Below are positions 10,129-22,900 of a stretch of DNA of 64,000 nucleotides, in pieces; the stretch's first letter is position 1; each line of letters opens with the position of its first letter. The translations under genes were made by a program, and so were the position numbers. The stretch is from Siniperca chuatsi (Eukaryota > Chordata > Actinopteri > Centrarchiformes > Sinipercidae): contig NC_058063.1 in NCBI RefSeq assembly GCF_020085105.1, positions 9,389,422 through 9,453,421 of the forward strand, given 5' to 3'. The notes beneath the pieces are model-generated. The model had not been told where the DNA came from and did no database searches. It worked only from the letters and a program-made list of their open reading frames with translations.

Positions 10129-13100
10129 ATGGCATCATCTAACTCATACAAACTCAGGTGCTCCATCCCGGGCCACGAAATGGACGTTAGGGGACTCGCA
10201 TCGGCTGTTTTTCCAGAGGGAGCTTTCGTGTCTGTGTCCAGAGACCGAACCGGAAGAGTGTGGGTGCCAAACTCAAGGTAACTAGCATTAGCCTGCTATT
10301 GACTAACTAATTTATTTCAGTTAAGTAATTATTTGGTCAGGAAAGGTGCCCTGACCAAGAAAAGTAGCAAGCCATAACAACCCCCACTGAAGTTATTTAC
10401 TAGTAATAAGCTCGTGTTAACGTTGGTAGCTAAGTTAGCTAGTAAGCGCGTTGCTAACATGTACTGAAATTAGCTTTGTCATTCATTCAACTGCAACTGT
10501 AATTATACACAGCGCGGATGTTCGAGTACTTGCTAACCAGATTTAGAGTGGTATTATATCTTTTATCTGTCGGTTACATTTAGTGACCCTTTTAGTCACA
10601 CTGTTGTCAACCACTTGTTCCCACACAAGTAACTCACTTAAGATGTCTTTGCTCTTTTTCCCCTCCTCTTGACAGCCCTGACAACGGCTTCACAGAGATG
10701 CATTGTATGTCTGGCCACTCAAATTTTGTATCCTGTGTATGCTTCATTGCACCCAGTGATACATATCCGCGAGGACTTATTGCCACAGGTGGAAATGATA
10801 ATAACATTTGTGTTTTCACACTGGACCAACCTCAGCCCCTATTCACTCTCAAGGGTCACAAAAATACAGGTGAGTTGCGCTTTACTGTGCTCCCACAGGG
10901 TAATTACATTGTTATAAGCATCTCATTTGCTCTGCTGTTATTTGCCATTATGTCAAGCTTCTCTGCAGTGTATCTGGTTCCAGCTTTCTAACTTTTCATC
11001 TCCACAGTTTGCACGCTGTCTTCTGGGAAGTTTGGGACACTTTTGAGCGGCTCCTGGGACACCACGGCCAAAGTCTGGCTCAATGAGAAGTGCATGATGA
11101 CCTTGGAGGTATCCTGAAGCTTCTGTGACATGTTACTCTGATCTTCTCTTAGGAGGGTATTCCTTAAGAGGCAGTTTTGCAAATTTTGCCTTCTCTGACA
11201 CTGATTGTGGTGGATATTTGCACTTTTATAATATGCCTTGAGGTTGATTTTTATCTATGCAACTGCAACAAGCAAAAATATGATTGGGACAAAATCTCTG
11301 CTTGTTAATTTTGCTACAGGGCCACTCTGCAGCAGTGTGGGCAGTGGTCATCTTACCTGAACAAGGCTTTATGCTGTCTGGATCAGCAGATAAGACCATC
11401 AAGCTTTGGAAAGCCGGACGATGTGAGAAGACGTTTACAGGTGAGAGTTTGCAGGTGGTTGACATAATCGAATAAACTCTTTTTGTCTTTGAAATTGAAG
11501 TCTTTTTGCATATCTGGTTATTGTAAGCAGTTCACCCCTTTTTTTGACTGGTTTTAGCTGAGAAAACATGAAAATGAAAATCAACAATGTAAATTTTAAA
11601 TAGTAAATGGTATCATTCTTTGGTGGTAACTGTACATTATGTTGGCATATCATATTAATCTATTCAACCATAATAATTCTAAACCCTTATCTTGGGGTGC
11701 AGAGGCTCTATGTTTAAAATCCATGATTACAACACAACTTTTTTTTTTTTTTTTTTTTTTTCTTGTTCCGTTTTAGGTCACGAGGACTGCGTAAGGGGAC
11801 TAGCAGTGATCAGCAACACTGAGTTCTTCTCATGCAGCAATGACACAAGTATCAGAAGGTGGCTGGTGACAGGCGAATGTGTACAGGTCTATTACAGCCA
11901 CACCAACTACATCTACAGCGTGGCTGTCTTCCCAAATAGCCATGGTTTGTTTATTTAGATTTATATTTAAAGGCCTATGGGAGGCTTGTATTGTGTGCAT
12001 AACCAACAGCTGGTGCTTAGTCATTTAATGAACCAGCATCCATTTGTTTTCCTGCTGTAAGATGGAAGCTGGCTCCCCCTGACCTCAGACTGATGCTTTT
12101 CCCCTTAGATTTCGTAAGCACAGGAGAGGACAGGACTTTGAGGATATGGAGGCAGGGAGAGTGCTCTCAGACCATCCGTCTGCCTGCCCAGTCTGTCTGG
12201 TGCTGCTGTATTCTGCCTAATGGTGATATAGCCATTGGAGCCAGGTAACAGAACTGCATTTGGCATTCTAGTGTAGGGTCAGGCCATAATCATTTCCTTG
12301 ATAATGTCACACCATATATATATATATATTTAAGCGCCTTTTTCTACTACTGTTCACTTTTTTCATTTCTGGCATCACTCTTGCAGTCACACACCATGAT
12401 GGAGATTCTCAGATGAACAGACACAGTAAGTAGTTTTGTGGCTAACCCAGATGCCTATCCTCTGTCCACAGTGATGGAATTATTCGCGTGTTTACAGAAG
12501 CTGAGGACCGCATAGCTAGTGCAGAGGACCTGCAGGCCTTTGAGGATGAACTCTCCAAAACCACCATTGACCCCAAGACAGGCGACCTTGGAGACATCAA
12601 AATAGAGGACCTTCCTGGAAGGGAACACCTTAATGAGCCGGGTAAGAAAATAGACATTAGACATTTATTTGATTATATTTAAAATCACTGTATCTGGTGT
12701 TTCTGGTTCATTCCTTAAACAACCAAGATTGCATAATTCAGCCTGATAATGGAAAAGGTGCCAATGCTATTTCTGCATCAAAATGGTTTTGTTTGCCTTT
12801 TTCCTCCAGGGAATCGTGACAGACAGACACGGCTGATTAAAGATGGACAGAAGGTGGAGGCATATCAGTGGAGCGTCAGTGATGGCCGCTGGATGAAAAT
12901 CGGAGATGTGGTCGGAGGCTCAAACCAACAGACCTCCAAGAGCGTGATGTATGAAGGAAAGGTAAGACCATTAGCTTATTGACAAGGCAAACTATGCATG
13001 AGAACAGTCATTAATGACTCCTGATCTCCCCTCAGGAATATGACTACGTGTTCACCATTGACGTGAATGAGGGAGGGCCATCCATGAAGCTGCCTTACAA

Positions 13101-15364
13101 TGTGTCAGAGGACCCCTGGCTCACAGCGCACAACTTTTTGCAGAAGAATGACCTCAGCCCCATGTTCCTCGACCAAGTTGCCAATTTTATAATAGAAAAC
13201 ACCAAAGGACATGTGGTGGGAGAAGCCCAGCCTGCTGGTGGTGACCCATTCACCGGTGAGGCCAAAAGCTAGACACTTGGGCTTGTTTTTCAACTTTGCA
13301 GAAACAGTCAGTGTCTTGTGCTTATATACAGTACATTTGTTTAAATATTTTCATTATAGTATTTAAAGGTTATTAGACTAAATGTATATTTTCCTAAAGG
13401 TGTTTTTTTTATTTTCTCTCTTCATCTGACAGGAGGAGCTCGGTACATCCCCGGGGCTTCTGACGAAAGGGCAGGCTTTGGAGCTGACCCCTTCACAGGT
13501 ACAGTATGTTTACTTAAAGATTTTTCGCAATGTAAACATCACCACATGTTCTTTTCAGAGCTGTATTTTAATTTTTTTTCTCCCCACAGGCTCCGGTCGC
13601 TACATCCCAGGGTCGGGTCCGAACCCAAGTGCTCCTGTAGGTGTGGCAGATCCCTTCACAGGTGAGTTACTTACTGAAAGAACCTCTAAGTTTTGCACAA
13701 GTCAGTTTAAACAAAAGACAAACTAAACAAGATGATGAGGTTGTAAGGCTTGTGTATCGAGTGACCAGGAATTCATTTGTGACAGCTGTTCAGTGGTAGA
13801 CCCATGTACACATTTCTCCTATGTGAAAACGGTACACAGCATTTATGTGTTTTTTGTTGTTTTTTTTAAATTTAGTTTTCTTTTATCCTTTAATGTTGAG
13901 TGTTACACTCACTCGATCACACTCCTCCCTACTCTGCAGGAGGAGGTGCCTACTCCTCAGCAGCCCTGAGACAGACGGCAACCAACATCTACTTCCCCAA
14001 GACTGATGGTGTGACCTTTGAGCAAGCCAATACCCCGCAGATCATTGGTGAGCATTTTATGTATGGGTATTTTGATGTGCCTCGACAGTCTACAGAAAGC
14101 CATGCAGATAAGGTCGTCACTATGTGAAGATTCATAATTGGTCAAAATGATCAGTTTGGGCACTGTCAATAAAGTCCGATCAAACCACACCACCACAGTC
14201 CTCATGAAGCAGAATAACTGTCTTGAGTGTCAAACTCGTAATAAATGATATTAAAAGATGGGGTTTTTTCTTTGATTCTGTTTTATTTAGTCAAGAATAG
14301 TTCATGTTATAGAAAAATGCTTAAGATTTGATACCAACTTTTCAAGGGCTTTAAAAGTAAACATTTCCAATGAATGTCTTGTCATGAAGATATTGTACCA
14401 AAAAGCCTTTTTCCCTGGTTTATTTAAGTTTCCCTGCTGTATTGGAGTCAATGATTTGTTCTTTCCTCACCAGCCAAGGTGAAGGAGCTGAATGGAGGCG
14501 CCCCTCAGGAGCACAAGCTTTCTGAAGAAATTCTGGAAAATCTTGAGAAGTTGCTGGTGTCCGTCTGTGACTTCTCCAACCCTGCCCCAACCATCCAACA
14601 GATCAACCTGCTCTGGAAGGCCTCTCACTGGCCTGAAGGTACAACAGCATTCCTACCCAGTTTATTTATATTTTTTGTCTTTCATTTCATTTTTGTGAAT
14701 TGATTTTAGGTTTTCTGCTAAGAAAAATGCATTAAGGTTCTTCAGTTCATTACTTTTCACTAACCAAACTCTGCTTTCCTTCCCCTGGACTCTAGACATT
14801 GTGTTTCCTGTCCTGGACATTATGAGGCTGGCAGTGCGCCACCCACTGGTTAACGAGAGCCTCTGTGGAGAGGCAGAGGGAGTCCAGCTGTGCAACCACC
14901 TGCTGAGCCTGATGAGGCCTGAGGGGCGTCCTGCCAACCAGATGCTGGCGCTGCGGACTCTGTGTAACTGCTTTAGTGGCAGGCACGGCCGAGCCCTCCT
15001 CATGGCCCAGCGTGAAACGGTGCTATCACGTGCTTCCGACCTGGTCACCGTCTGCAATAAGAACATCCACATTGCCCTGGCCACTCTGGTGCTTAATTAC
15101 GCTGGCTGCCTGCACAGCCAACCTGATCTCGAGGCCAAGGCCCAGTGCCTGTCTGTGGCCAGTAGAGCTCTGGAGACGGTACAAGACAAGGAGGCTGTGT
15201 TTAGGCTGCTGGTGGCCTTGGGAACCACTGTGGCCTCAGACCAGACAGCCCAGGACCTGGCTCGCTCCCTGGGGGTCAACTCTCAGATTTCCAAGTACTC
15301 ATCAGTGTCTGATCCATCTAAAGTGGCCGAGTGTTGCCAGCTGGTTTTAAAAGCACTACAGTGA
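10129..15364 (+). CDS. plaa: Phospholipase A2-activating protein (PLAA/Ufd3-type ubiquitin cofactor)
   Basis: PLAA is a cytosolic ubiquitin-binding cofactor of the p97/VCP segregase, the vertebrate counterpart of yeast Ufd3/Doa1. Exons: 10129-10277, 10676-10869, 11008-11108, 11320-11440, 11777-11944, 12109-12244, 12472-12641, 12810-12961, 13036-13255, 13433-13498, 13590-13661, 13940-14047, 14474-14638 and 14796-15364. They sum to 2391 nt, 796 aa, against about 795 in human. Residues 1 to about 310 form the WD40 propeller ([24 protein letters not shown]). The PFU ubiquitin-binding domain spans about 366-466 ([27 protein letters not shown]). A DPFTG-repeat linker lies at about 466-530. The PUL armadillo domain that binds p97 runs from about 534 to the end. 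All introns are GT-AG and the frame is intact. The ATG fits the family N-terminus (HEMDVRGL...AFVSVSRDR). Confidence 0.97.
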
Positions 15365-15459
15365 TGCGAATGATTAGAAAAAAAGAGCACTTGTTTCTTA
15401 CTATTACTCTGTTATGCTTAATCAATTGTGGTGGAGACTTAAATAACTGTATGTTCTGC

Positions 15460-15465
15460 AATAAA
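15460..15465 (+). terminator. plaa: plaa polyadenylation signal
   Basis: An AATAAA lies 95 bp after the plaa stop codon, which gives a short 3' UTR. It is the first canonical hexamer downstream. Confidence 0.75.
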
Positions 15466-15479
15466 AAAAGGACAAACGA

Positions 15480-16599
15480 AATCTCTGCATATGATATATC
15501 TCTGTGTTTTTATTATTGCAACACCTTTCCAAAGTCCCTTGACTAAGTTGTTGGGTAAATGTCGGGTGAATGCATGTAATAATGGCTTATAAGTGTGTAT
15601 GAAATATGAACAATACATTGTAAATACAATAGAGTGTAAAGTTAAATCTATGCCTAGCCTTTAGCATGTTTTATATTACTTCCTACTGTCATGTTACACT
15701 TTAACTTGGGGAAAGAATACCTCAATATAGTATATTATTACAGGACAAGTGAAATGCAAATTGTAACTGGCGAAAAAACAACTCTGGTGGATATTGTGAT
15801 TGCTAAATGTCCTGACAAGTTCAGATGGCTTCTTAGAGGCACATTAATTAGGTTTCAAAATACGGGAGGTTTTATTTAATTTTTTTCGTCGGTGGTGATG
15901 GGAGCGGAGGGCGGGGCTGGAGGAACACTCGCTCCCCACTACACTGCTTATTCTGGGAAAGAGCTCTATTTACAATATAATACAATATTTTTCTAAGATT
16001 GGTAACAGTCGTCTTCCAGTGTTTTTTTTTTTTTTTTTTTTTTTACTTTTATCGTTTCTGATTGGTCAATTAGGCATTCTGAAGAGCAGACCGCTGCTAT
16101 GAAAAACAGACTGTTGCTATGGACGCAGTTCTGATCATATCAATCCGCAGAAATAAGTCCTGTGGCAAAAAATATACGTTTTGAAATAATTTTAAAATCA
16201 ATCAAATCAATATTTGGTGTCAAATTATTGATTTATTTAGTAACTATCCGTGTAATATGAGGGATAATGTACAGCGAGTCCGTCATTATTTTGAAATTCC
16301 TGCATCAGCCTGTCGGGGTTAATTTCACAATAATGACCGGCTCGTTGTACACTATCCCTTACTTAAAACAAGCCTGAAGCCTGTAATATTTTCCACCTCT
16401 TTGTGGGATACTATAGAACCAGTTTACATTGTCCAACATCAAATAACATGAGTCATCTTTGTATCTGCACGAGGTTAAGTGTCAAGAGGTCTTCGCATAA
16501 ACCCATACTAGTTACATCTAGCATACTTGGCATAGCAAATATATGAATGAAAACCATGAAAACACAGTTTAAAAAGTGCTTTGTGGACACATTCGCTCA
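15480..16599. other. Intergenic, plaa to haus6
   Basis: No gene is seen. The stretch contains a 24-nt poly-T tract (about 16021-16044), a GC-rich patch near 15890-15940 and the long inverted repeat at 16261-16358. The small open stretches here have no similarity I recognise. Confidence 0.6.
16261..16358. repeat. Long imperfect inverted repeat (38-bp arms, 22-nt spacer)
   Basis: The left arm (16261-16298, starting GGGATAATGTACAGCGAG) pairs with the right arm (16321-16358) at 33 of 38 positions, leaving a 22-nt spacer. The five mismatches are scattered. The hairpin resembles the core of dispersed fish repeats, so it is probably a MITE remnant rather than a gene. Confidence 0.8.
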
Positions 16600-16981
16600 C
16601 CGGAAGTACTTGTTAACAACTCCCGGGTCGGTATTAGAAAAAATTGGCGGTTTGCGTGGTTGCTGTTGCGTTTTCGTCTTCCTGACTAACAACAGTGTTT
16701 AGCTTATAGTTTAACAAATGTGAATTCAAACGTAACGAAACTAGACCTACCCTTATAACACTTGTAACTGTTCCCCGCCGGTGCTTTTATTTTGATAACA
16801 GTTTGTTAAATGTATGTTGACAAACTCAAAACAAGTTCGAAAGCTAAGTTAGCTAACAGTCAACTTTGTAGCTACCAGCTAAAGCTAGCTGGCTAGCTGT
16901 TTAATATTAACCGTTAGCCAGGCTGGCTTTTTGACCAGTCGCCACCGGACACTCTCACACTGCTTCTTCCATCTCGGAATA
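16600..16981 (+). promoter_or_regulatory. haus6: haus6 promoter / 5' UTR
   Basis: This is the region just upstream of the haus6 ATG. An ETS-type CCGGAAGT lies at 16610-16617. The sequence from about 16840 to 16920 is rich in GCTAGCT-like repeats. A start site between these points is likely but not defined. Confidence 0.45.
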
Positions 16982-19900
16982 ATGGCGAACCCGGCATTGT
17001 TGCAGAAAAAGAATGGCAAATATCTGTGGTTTGCTCTTCTCGGGCTCGGATTTCAACCAGACGCTGCAACGTCGTCAATCGCCGGCAAAACCAACATGAA
17101 CGTTAAACACATTAACCTGGGACCGTGAGTCTGCTTTTATTGTGGATAACTTTAACATAGAGTGTAATATTAACTTTTTATTAACTTAAGAAGGCTTGTC
17201 CACGTTGTTGTCCTACGTAGCGCTGATTACGACTTTTCAACGTTTGCTACTTTAATTTGAAGTCACATTTATGTTGTCATTCACAGTACTCTTGACGTTA
17301 AGCTTTATTCTAACTAGGTTTAATGTTATTTTATGGCCCATAGGAATATGTTTGACAAACCGAACAAGGATGCGTTCTACATAGTAATTCATTTCCTGTT
17401 GGATAAACTCAACCCTACGCGATTTAATGAGGCATACAGGTAAAGTTAGACATGATCAACTATTGCTATAGAAGTTCCCAGGAGTCATTGTCAAAAAAAT
17501 GAAATATTTCTTTTGGGTTAGGTACTGCTGGCCTGTTTTGAACCACAAAGCAGATGCTGAGTTCCGCAAAGTTACCTGCGCTTGGCTGAAAGAAATAATG
17601 GTAAGAATTTGAGTGTCTATTATTATGTTCATCCTCTTCACCTGTCAAGATAGTGCATTTCACAGATCACATACCCCAGTTATGTCCTCACAAATGGTAA
17701 ATTGTGTCCATCTTTTCTTCCTTTGTTGTTTCATTCCTTCTGGATTTCCTTTCATCCCTGTCTGCTCTCCAGTCTCCTCACATGCTTACCATTAAGATTT
17801 GTGTACAGTTTTTGTACAACATAAAAGTGACATAAATTCACATAAAGAAAGTATTGGGGTGTCATAATGGCCTATGGACTTACTGTGCAGACCCACTGCA
17901 CGCGAACTGACTGGTGACAAAACCCACACCCCTCCAGTGTCTATGGGAAGCTACCAATTCGCTGCACAAAGCATACTGGGATACTTGGTGACGCGACCAA
18001 GCTGGCGGTGTATGGAAAGGATACAGGGCAGATGCATTTACTGTTGGAATTGGTTGCGTGCAGTGGGCCTGTCTACAGGAAGCGCTCGTGTACCATAGAA
18101 AATGAATGGCCTTCAGTAGGTCTTTACCGTAAGATGCATACGACGTAAACGGCAATGTCCCCTGTGCGGCCCCTTTGCTGCATGTGGTCCCACTCTGTCT
18201 CTCCACACGTCCTGTCTGCCTCTCAACTGTTTACTGTCAATTTAAGGCAAAAAATGTCTAAAATATAATTTAATCCACAAATGCAGCGTCTGTTGTTTCC
18301 TATTCTATATCATTTTATGACAATCGTTTGTTTTTAACTGTGTAGGATGAAACTGCAAATGCAGGATCCAAAGTGGTAGCGTCCTTGTTCCTCTCACCGG
18401 GAGGACCCAAGTTTATCAGCTTGATGCTTCATTTGGCCAATCATGTCATGCTGCAGGAAATGAAGACATTCACCACAGGTAGGTCTACTTTAGAAAATCA
18501 TATTTAAAAATAAAATTTCAGTACTAGTAGCTCATATTCACAATCTGACGTCCGAAAGTGTAGAGTGACACAGCAATGGCCAGGCATTGTTTAATTTCAT
18601 CCAGTTTCATTTGCCTTGGAGTTGGCCTGTAAAAGACTATCAAATGATCTTGAATATTGTCATTGTCAGATGACAGCTGGGTTCCTGAGGCTGCAGCGAT
18701 GCCCGCTTCCTCCCTGGACATGGCAGTGAAGAGACTCAACCTGATCAATAACAGGTTTTTGAATGCTGCAGTGGATCAGGATCGTTTTCTCCATGATTAC
18801 CAGAGACGAGCCCAGTAAGTCCTTGGTAGTCCATCTTGGCAGCAGGACAGAGCTAGACGTTATTTAATATTTACACTGGTAGAAACAGGCTGCAGATAGA
18901 AGCTTTCTCCTTCACTACTACAGTTAACCATATTAACATAGCACTTGGCAGCTCAGGTTATGGCAGTGAAATCCAATTTCTCAAGCCTGGCATCGACAAA
19001 AATTTTAATATAGTCAATCAGTTGTAAATAAAACACATGAAACTATGAAATTTAAATTTCATCAAAAGTGATTTTGTGATCATAACGTAACTCGTTTCTA
19101 GATTCAGAAGTAGCAACAGTGTTGTGCATTGCCTATATCTATTCATTATAATAGTTTGTTCCTCCTGAGACTAAGAGCGCCAATAAATAGCAGTAGTCCA
19201 TTTAAGATAACACTTAATTGATCTAAGAGGGGAGATGTCATGTCATTACATTTTTCATACTCACTTGAGACTACATTAATTGACAAACTTATTTAGCTGT
19301 ATGGCCTGTTACTTTTAGTGTGTGGTCATTTTATTATTTATATTGCTTCTTCTGTTGTTGTTGTGTGGTTATATTGTATGTGTTTTACCTTGCTGAATAT
19401 TATTTTCTATCACTGCAAATGAACAATTTTTTTCCCCGAAGTATTGCTGTTGGACTCTCATGTCGCTGCTCTTGATGTTTCATGTTTCATTGGCTGTTTG
19501 TTTGGAGTCCCACCTGTTTCGTGTCAACTGATTGCTAAACCCATGGTTAACGAGGCCAGCTGGTAGCTGCTGGACCTGACAGGAAAAGAACGGGTGAAAC
19601 AAATTATGTTAACGACGGCTCAGTTCCATCAAGTGTCCCAGTAAGCCAAGCCATTCCAGTGAGCCAGCATGCACAATACCAGGACTCTGAAACTAGCTCA
19701 CATAAGTGGATTGCAGTTGTTTTTTTTTTGTTTTTTTATGTTATCAGTTTCACCTGTGCTTCTCTTGCCATGACATGCCAAAATGTCTGCTGTGAAAAGG
19801 GGCTATTAAAACCATGTGCACAGACAACTACGTTATGTTGAAGTTTCTAGAGGTTTGCATTTTAAGCATGGACTTGCTGTGGAATAGTTTATTTTATGGT

Positions 19901-22900
19901 ACTTTGTTTTGCACATGGAAGTTGGTTTCTACTACTTTGTCATTTTTCTTTTTTTAAGCTGTTTTTCCTCTTTTGAAGGCTCCTGGTGAAGTCTATGAGG
20001 GACATCAGAGCAGAGGGTGCCAAGTATGATGAGCTACTCAAGTATGTGTGACTTTTTTCCCCCTCAGTATTTATGACTTGGATGTTCTTAGACAAATTGA
20101 ACACACTGGACTGTCTACTTTCAGGCATCACAGCAGTGATTCTACACAGGAGGGAACTTCTGCAGCTGAGAAGACCAAAAGGGTATGTAGTGTTACGTTT
20201 GTAAAAACTTCCTACGAAACATATGACATGATTTGTTCTTCCCATTTCTTAATAAGACATTAAAACAGTGCTGATGGCAAGCTTCCTGCCTTTCTAAGTC
20301 AATTTTTATTGCCAGGTTGCGAGAAGTATGATGGGGGCTTATGAAATTCTTAAATTGAAATCTAGTTTTGGAAAGAAGTTGTTTCTTTTTCATATAGCTC
20401 ACATAAGTACTTGGTTGTCTTAAGGTGCGCTCCTTGTGGTCGGCCATTGATAGAATGCTGTCAGCTACCAAAGAGGACCAGCATGCAGTGGAAAGTGTTT
20501 TGAAAGGGGATGTAGATCAATACATCCTGGACGGGACTGATCGAGTCCTCAAAATTCCTCGGTGTCTCCTGGAGAGAATTGAACAGCTCCCGCATCAGGT
20601 GAATGTGAAGATAATGGGCCGGTCCATTCTGTTAGACGGGCCCTGTTAATTCCTATACATGGCACATAAGATTCTTGTTTATTTGATTCTTGAATCTATC
20701 AATCAGTGTGCATACAGAAGACAGTTTCAGTCCAACATTAATTTACAGCAATGTGAATTCATAAATCCCATTGACAAGACTCACCGTAGCCTTTGTTTGT
20801 GTACGCTTGTTTTCCAGTTGAGTTCAGGGAACGTGTATGAGGCCGGCCAGCTGAACCTCCTGTGTGTGCTGGAGCTGACGAACCACGCGCTGCAGCTCCT
20901 GAAGGAGGAGCGTTGTCATGTGTCTCATGCCCCCAAGCCCCAGCTCAGTCCTCAGCACCTGCAGGAGAAATGTCAGCAGATGGCCCGTGTGCTGCAGGAC
21001 CTCCACCTCATCAGGTATACATGAACCCCCACTCGCTTGATAGAAGGATGCACTTGCTCCAACCTGTCTGACAAGCTGTAACATTACTTGATGTATAGGT
21101 ATTATTTATTGCAGTTTTTTTTTTTCTCATTTGGGATTTTCTCAAATGTGCAGCTTCATTTTTAGGTTACTGAGGTGGATATCTCTATCTATAATTCAAC
21201 TAGTGCATGAATTGCTTATTTACTTTCCCCAGAGAGAAGATTTCCAAGGAGGGAATTCCTGAGGTCAGGAGTACCATCAGAGAGTTGGAGGCTGCGTGGG
21301 ACAGGAAGTGGATGGACACCCTGAAAGACACTCCCCTAGTCTCTTTCCTGAATGAAGATCCTGTGAGTCTTCCTGGGGATTTTTGAACTTGTTCAATCCT
21401 AGGCTTGCTGCAGTCACAGTATAGTCATATCAATAGTGCCAAAAACTGAAATCTGAACTCTTAAGGGGAACAAGACAGGATAAGTTTCACATTACTGTCT
21501 CTCGCTATCCTTTTCAGGTGGCAATCATAAACCCAATACCCAAAGTACCAAAATGTTCAGCAACTCAAAAGGCATTTCACTATAGTTGCATATCTTAATT
21601 TAATTTTTAAACGTGTCTCTGTTTTTAGGCTCTTGGCTTCCTCTCACCAATGGCTCCACTGTCTTTTGAACCGGTGGGTGACGCTAGTTACATAAGTAGT
21701 GTCTTCTCCCAGTACCCTGCAACACTTGTTGGTGAGCAAAATCTGATTACATATTACGCCATGTATTCATTTGGATCGGTCACAACCAACATTGCTGTTT
21801 TTGTTTCTAATCATGCTGCTTATAATTTTTCAGAGAAGCCTGCAGAAAGTAAACCGCAGAAAAACGTCCACCCTAGTTCTTCTAACCCGAAGAGGTACGT
21901 AAATCTATCTTTGACCAGTTCTTAAGGGAAATGTAAGCTTAATGTCGACATTTCTCATTTTTCATAATGTATTATTTGAAGTGTCGTTTGGTGTCTTGGC
22001 TTGCGATGGGAGGCAGATACCTGGGCAGTCCTGAGCAATGCTCTGTCCGTCACTAGTCCTCCCTACATCATCCGTGCTCTCTGATGACCGCGGCGAATTG
22101 AGGGAAATCGCCACGGACAGATACGGAGCAGACAGTTTATTTCTGGATTACTTTGATTTAAGTTATATAGAAACATAGCATAATTATGCTTCGATAGTTG
22201 TTGGGTTTTTTTATTTATTTTTTTAGAGCAGAGGGGGCAAGTACCAACCTCATGGACTTGTTTTATGAAATATTGAGAACTATAGAAGACATGGAGCATG
22301 TGCAGTAGACTTGGTAGTGTCATTGTCTAGACGTTCTAAAAGACCTTAGATAAAATACAAAATGTGTAGATGTACAATAAACTTTTACACCACGAGAAAT
22401 AATAGCGCTTCTGAGGTGCTGGGCATTTGTCAACCCTTGGTTTAATTACTGGTTTACTTGTATACATTGTAAGCTACTAAAATAATTAAAATAAAAGCCT
22501 GACTTTGAAGTTGAACACCCACGGGTGCAGGGCAATGTTCGGACTTGGCTCAGGGATTAGCACTGAGCCTTGGCCACATAGCGGGCTGTTAATAGCTACA
22601 TTAAGATGCTCTGTGTTGCTTTCACTGTACCACATTCCGAGGAAAATATAATAGGGAAGACTTTCCTGTGAACAGATGCAGTGCAAAATGTGTTTGAATA
22701 ACAAAGCTTTTTCTCTTTGAAACAGCTTTTGCCCCGCAACAGCTGAGAGGACTGAAAGTCCTGTTGTCACTACTGAAGCGTCATCACAAGTGAATACCTC
22801 TCTCGACTGGCTTTTCGACACGCCCCTATCCCCTCCTCTGAGGGCTCCATCAGCACCACCACCTCAGGCTAGTATATTTCAGCTAACTTCTGTTTTGAGT

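Noticed and set aside
11109..11319. U12-type intron in plaa (donor GTATCCTG)
   Set aside because: The donor only partly matches RTATCCTTT. The TTCCTTAAG at about 11160 is too far from the acceptor, and the sequence near the acceptor does not fit the U12 branch site well.
13730..13800. C/D box snoRNA in plaa intron 11 (ATGATGA)
   Set aside because: There is no CTGA D box at a suitable distance and no terminal stem.
14662..15084. 140-codon minus-strand open stretch
   Set aside because: Shadow of the last plaa exon; no similarity and no splice context of its own.
19520..19690. Possible second H/ACA-like pair of hairpins in haus6 intron 5 (AAACAA and a later ACA)
   Set aside because: The strongest pairing (GGCTCA with TGAGCC) leaves no pseudouridylation pocket at the required 14-16 nt from the ACA, and no CAB box or target match was found.
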